NCBI GenBank assembly: GCA_018366035.1
Contig: JAGZIW010000006.1
Span: forward strand, 124,001-188,000
Length of the DNA: 64,000 nucleotides
Source: Butyricicoccus pullicaecorum
GTDB lineage: Bacteria > Bacillota > Clostridia > Oscillospirales > Butyricicoccaceae
Direction: 5' to 3'
Below the pieces are notes generated by a model. That model saw only the letters and a list, made by a program, of their open reading frames with translations, was not told the DNA's origin and searched no databases. Shown here one piece after another: positions 61,003 to 64,000 of this stretch (position 1 is the stretch's first letter; the number at the start of each line of letters is the position of its first letter). The translations under genes were made by a program, and so were the position numbers.

Positions 61003-62190
61003 CTATTCATTGCAGAATACGGTTTTCATGATGGCAAGCGCCTCATCAAGCTCGGAATATGTAATGGTAAGCGGAGGCAGCAGACGAATGATATTCTTTC
61101 CGGCAGTTAATGCGAGAACACCGTGCGCAATGAGCTTGCTTGCAAGTACACTGTGCTGCCCTTCTGGAACGATAATGCCCAGCATAAGACCCAAGCCGCG
61201 CACGCCTTCAATCATGGGTGCGTGAAGCGCTAGGATTTTATTTTGGAGATAGTCACCTTTTTGACGGACCTCCTCCAGAAATGCCGGCTCATTTACAATG
61301 GACAGAACGGCATTGGCAGCCGCGCACATAGCGGGAGAGCCGCCAAAGGTGGTCGCATGGGTTCCAGATGTCAGAACATCGCAGCAGGATTTTGCTGCCA
61401 TAACCGCACCAATGGGAACGCCGCCGCCCAGTCCTTTTGCCATGGTGACGATATCCGGCTGAATGTCATATTGCTGGAAGCAGAACAGTGAGCCAGTGCG
61501 CCCAATACCGGTTTGCACTTCATCAATGATGAGCAGCAGATCCCTTTCACGGCACAGTGCTTCGACCGCCTTTACAAAGCTGGGATCTTGCGGAAGGACA
61601 CCGCCTTCTCCCTGAATCAACTCCATCATAATGGCGCAGGTACTGTCATCGATCTTGGATTCGAGATCGGCGACATTGCCTGCCGCTGCGTAGTCAAAAC
61701 CCTCTGTAAAGGGAAAAAAGAAATCATGAAAACGGGTTTGACCGGTTGCCTTTAAGGTAGTGATGGTGCGCCCATGAAAGGAGTTCCAAAGGGTAATGAT
61801 TTTGTGTCGGCCGGCGCCATATTTATCAAAGGAATATTTGCGGGCAAGCTTGATTGCGCCTTCGTTTGCTTCTGCACCGGAGTTTGAAAAGAAAACCTTG
61901 CCCATGCCGGTTGAAGTAGCCAATGTTTTTGCAGTCTGCACCATGGGTGCTGTGGTGAATAGATTGGAAACATGCATGAGCTTATGAATCTGTGCTTCCA
62001 GCGCCTGTGTCAGCACAGGGTGATCGTAGCCCAGACAGTTGACACCGATTCCAGAAGTCAAATCTATATAACGCTTTCCTTCCATATCCCAAAGAGCGGC
62101 ACCCTTGCCGTGGTCGAGTGCTATCGGAAACCGCCCATAGGTCTGCATCACATATTGTTCTTCTTCTGCTTTTAATTGCTGATAAGTCAT
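61003..62190 (-). CDS. argD: Acetylornithine aminotransferase
   Basis: 395 residues, class III PLP enzyme. GIGVNCLGYDHP, NSGAEANEGAIKLARKY, IIDEVQTGIGRTG, and the PLP lysine in MAKGLGGGVPIG. It converts N-acetylglutamate semialdehyde to N-acetylornithine. The ATG at 62190 has GGGGGA upstream. 19 nt after argB. Confidence 0.95.
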   Translation of the reverse strand: MTYQQLKAEEEQYVMQTYGRFPIALDHGKGAALWDMEGKRYIDLTSGIGVNCLGYDHPVLTQALEAQIHKLMHVSNLFTTAPMVQTAKTLATSTGMGKVFFSNSGAEANEGAIKLARKYSFDKYGAGRHKIITLWNSFHGRTITTLKATGQTRFHDFFFPFTEGFDYAAAGNVADLESKIDDSTCAIMMELIQGEGGVLPQDPSFVKAVEALCRERDLLLIIDEVQTGIGRTGSLFCFQQYDIQPDIVTMAKGLGGGVPIGAVMAAKSCCDVLTSGTHATTFGGSPAMCAAANAVLSIVNEPAFLEEVRQKGDYLQNKILALHAPMIEGVRGLGLMLGIIVPEGQHSVLASKLIAHGVLALTAGKNIIRLLPPLTITYSELDEALAIMKTVFCNE

Positions 62191-62209
62191 AAGGAAATCC
62201 CCCAAAATT

Positions 62210-63079
62210 TTAGATAAACATGGTTCCAACACCGGCATCGCTTAGAAGCTCAATCAAAATAGAGTGCTTGACACGACCGTCCTGAATATTGGCACGTTCT
62301 ACACCCTTGCGGATTGCCTCTACACAGCAGTCTACCTTGGGGATCATGCCCCCTGAGATGATGCCCTCCTTAATCAGTGCTGGAACCTCGGAGACCTTCA
62401 GGCGGGTCAGCAGAGTGCTTTCATCATTGGGATCACGCAAAAGCCCGCGCACATCGGTAAGCAGAATGAGTTTTTTTGCGCCAAGTGCGATTGCAAGCTT
62501 TGCAGCAGCGGTATCTGCATTGATATTATAGTTGGTATCCTCGTCAATACCTTGCGCAACAGTGGAAACAACAGGGATATATCCCTTGCTGAGTACATCA
62601 ATCACAGGCTGTGGATTGACAGAAACGATATCACCAACATAGCCATAGTCGGTATTCTGTTCATCTGTAAGACGTTTGGCACAAAAAAGTCCGCCGTCCA
62701 TGCCGCCAAGACCGATGCCCTGCCCACCTGCGTGCTGGAGGAGGGTGACAAGGTCTTTATTGACCTTGCCGCATAGAATCATCTGCACAATGTCCATGGT
62801 TTCGCGGTCTGTATAGCGCAGACCATTGACAAACCGAGATTCTTTGCCGATTTTTTTGAGCATTTCTGAGATTTCCGGACCGCCGCCGTGCACCACAACA
62901 ACACGCACGCCAACAAGAGACAGCAGCACGATATCGTGAATGACAGCATCTTTGAGAGTTTCGTTTATCATTGCATTGCCGCCGTATTTGATTACAACGG
63001 TCTGTCCGTAATATTCTTGAATATAGGGGAGTGCCTCCACCAAAACATTTGCGTTTGCTGCGGGATCAAATGTATTCAT
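62210..63079 (-). CDS. argB: Acetylglutamate kinase
   Basis: 289 residues. VVIKYGGNAM, VVVVHGGGPEI (substrate and phosphate loops), FVNGLRYTD, NADTAAAKLA and LTDVRGLLRD. It phosphorylates N-acetylglutamate and is often the arginine-feedback point when argJ makes a cyclic pathway. AAGGAG precedes the ATG. Confidence 0.97.
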   Translation of the reverse strand: MNTFDPAANANVLVEALPYIQEYYGQTVVIKYGGNAMINETLKDAVIHDIVLLSLVGVRVVVVHGGGPEISEMLKKIGKESRFVNGLRYTDRETMDIVQMILCGKVNKDLVTLLQHAGGQGIGLGGMDGGLFCAKRLTDEQNTDYGYVGDIVSVNPQPVIDVLSKGYIPVVSTVAQGIDEDTNYNINADTAAAKLAIALGAKKLILLTDVRGLLRDPNDESTLLTRLKVSEVPALIKEGIISGGMIPKVDCCVEAIRKGVERANIQDGRVKHSILIELLSDAGVGTMFI

Positions 63080-63088
63080 AGCTGCTCC

Positions 63089-64000
63089 TTAAGTACGATA
63101 ATCACCGTTGATTTTTACATAGTCATAGGTGAGGTCACAGCCCCATGCGGTGGCAGAACTATTGCCGTCATAGAGTGTAATTGCAATCGTGACTTCATCT
63201 TCAGACAGGATTTGTTTTGCAAGTGCTTCGTCAAAATCCAGTGCGCGTCCGGATTCACATACGGTAATCGTTCCGGCACATGAGCAAAAAGCAACACGAA
63301 CGGTTTCGGGGTTAAAGGACTCACCAGAGTAGCCCATTGCACACAGGATACGTCCCCAATTTGCATCTGCGCCAAACATAGCAGCTTTCACAAGTGAGGA
63401 TTTGCATACTGCCTTGGCAAGCCCTTCAGCGGCAGCTTCATCGCAGGCACCTGAAACTGTGCAGGTAATGAGACGAGATGCACCCTCGCCGTCTGCTGCA
63501 ATTTTACGTGCAAGAATGATGCACACGGCTTCCAGTGCTTCGTAGAAGGAAGCGGCAGCTTCTATGTTTTGAATGGGTGGATTTTCTGCAAGTCCGTTTG
63601 CCAGAATACAGCAGGTATCGTTGGTTGAGGTGTCTCCGTCTACGGAAACACGGTTGAAGGATTTTTGAACAGCTTTGGAAAGCAGTGATTGTAGCACACT
63701 CCCATCGATTGCACAGTCTGTGGTGAGAAAGCACAGCATGGTGCCCATATTGGGGTGGATCATACCGGAGCCTTTACAGATACCTCCCAGATGGCAGGTC
63801 TTTCCGTCAACGGAAAAGGAAACAGCTGCGGACTTTTCTATGGTGTCCGTTGTCATAATGGCGTTGGCAGCTGCATCGGAGCCGTCAGGGGATAGGGTGA
63901 GCGTACAAAGCTTTTCTTCAATACATTCGATATTGAGCCGCTGTCCAATCACGCCTGTTGAACAAACAATAACGTCTGATTCTGGTATGCCCAGCAGCTT
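63089..64000 (-). CDS. argJ: Glutamate N-acetyltransferase/amino-acid acetyltransferase ArgJ (N-terminal part outside window)
   Basis: 303 residues of the C-terminal part are visible; about the first 100 are beyond the window end. VIVCSTGVIGQRL, HLGGICKGSGMI, and the self-cleavage site NMGTML (nucleophile Thr) are seen, then MFGADANWGRIL and a YVKINGDYRT ending. ArgJ transfers acetyl from N-acetylornithine to glutamate, recycling the acetyl group. The codon before the Thr is Gly, where Ala is more usual. Heads argJ-argB-argD-argF; argC probably lies beyond the edge. Confidence 0.95.
   Translation of the reverse strand, partial: KLLGIPESDVIVCSTGVIGQRLNIECIEEKLCTLTLSPDGSDAAANAIMTTDTIEKSAAVSFSVDGKTCHLGGICKGSGMIHPNMGTMLCFLTTDCAIDGSVLQSLLSKAVQKSFNRVSVDGDTSTNDTCCILANGLAENPPIQNIEAAASFYEALEAVCIILARKIAADGEGASRLITCTVSGACDEAAAEGLAKAVCKSSLVKAAMFGADANWGRILCAMGYSGESFNPETVRVAFCSCAGTITVCESGRALDFDEALAKQILSEDEVTIAITLYDGNSSATAWGCDLTYDYVKINGDYRT

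Overview
The window reads as the chromosome of an anaerobic, endospore-forming, low-to-medium G+C Firmicute (class Clostridia). Evidence: a block of sporulation genes (ylbJ, yqfC, yqfD), a division/cell-wall (dcw) cluster with a PASTA-bearing class B PBP and a meso-DAP-type MurE, BlaI/M56 and LytTR/GHKL regulators, a YqzL-like gene before recO, and an SLH-domain surface protein. Gene style suggests the gut Oscillospirales/Ruminococcaceae neighbourhood; that placement is inference.

Layout. 1-3.9 kb: end of a sugar-utilisation region (AraC-type regulator fragment, MsmK/UgpC-type ATPase, DUF624 membrane protein, FucO-type dehydrogenase). 3.9-9.3 kb: an accessory patch on the minus strand with two small secreted proteins, a stalk-domain (copper amine oxidase-like) secreted protein, an orphan LytTR regulator with a degenerate receiver, duplicated promoter and terminator modules, and a BlaI/M56 pair with a third small secreted protein. 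9.3-13.2 kb: minus-strand metabolic genes (GNAT, DsrE-like, thioredoxin, YtcJ-like amidohydrolase, EamA transporter).

13.4-30.5 kb is the most unusual region. A GHKL histidine kinase and LytTR response regulator are transcribed leftward. Divergent from them runs a rightward operon: a periplasmic-binding-type lipoprotein, an HlyD-like adaptor, a C39-peptidase/permease/ATPase exporter, a second permease/ATPase exporter, an ~8 kb gene for a 2680-residue Sec-exported Calx-beta/SLH surface protein, and a 52-codon gene for a peptide with a textbook double-glycine leader. A perfect 17-bp hairpin terminator closes the operon. The exporter set resembles the NHLP/NHLM bacteriocin exporters, yet no leader-peptide-modifying enzyme is visible. 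I read it as a Com/Blp-like peptide export or signalling circuit joined to a giant S-layer-type protein.

30.7-38.3 kb: initiator tRNA, D,D-carboxypeptidase, sporulation membrane proteins, then phoH-ybeY-dgkA-era. 38.4-45.6 kb: yqzL-like, recO, mutS2, an HPr-like gene lacking the active-site His, uvrC, rsmD, coaD and a coiled-coil protein. 45.9-58.9 kb: the dcw cluster rsmH-ftsL-pbp-murE-murF-mraY-ftsW-murG-ftsQ-ftsZ; mraZ, murD, murC and ftsA are absent from it. 59-60 kb: corA with a possible leader peptide. 60.1-64 kb: arginine operon argJ-argB-argD-argF on the minus strand, argJ cut by the window end.

No rRNA, CRISPR array or insertion sequence was recognised.
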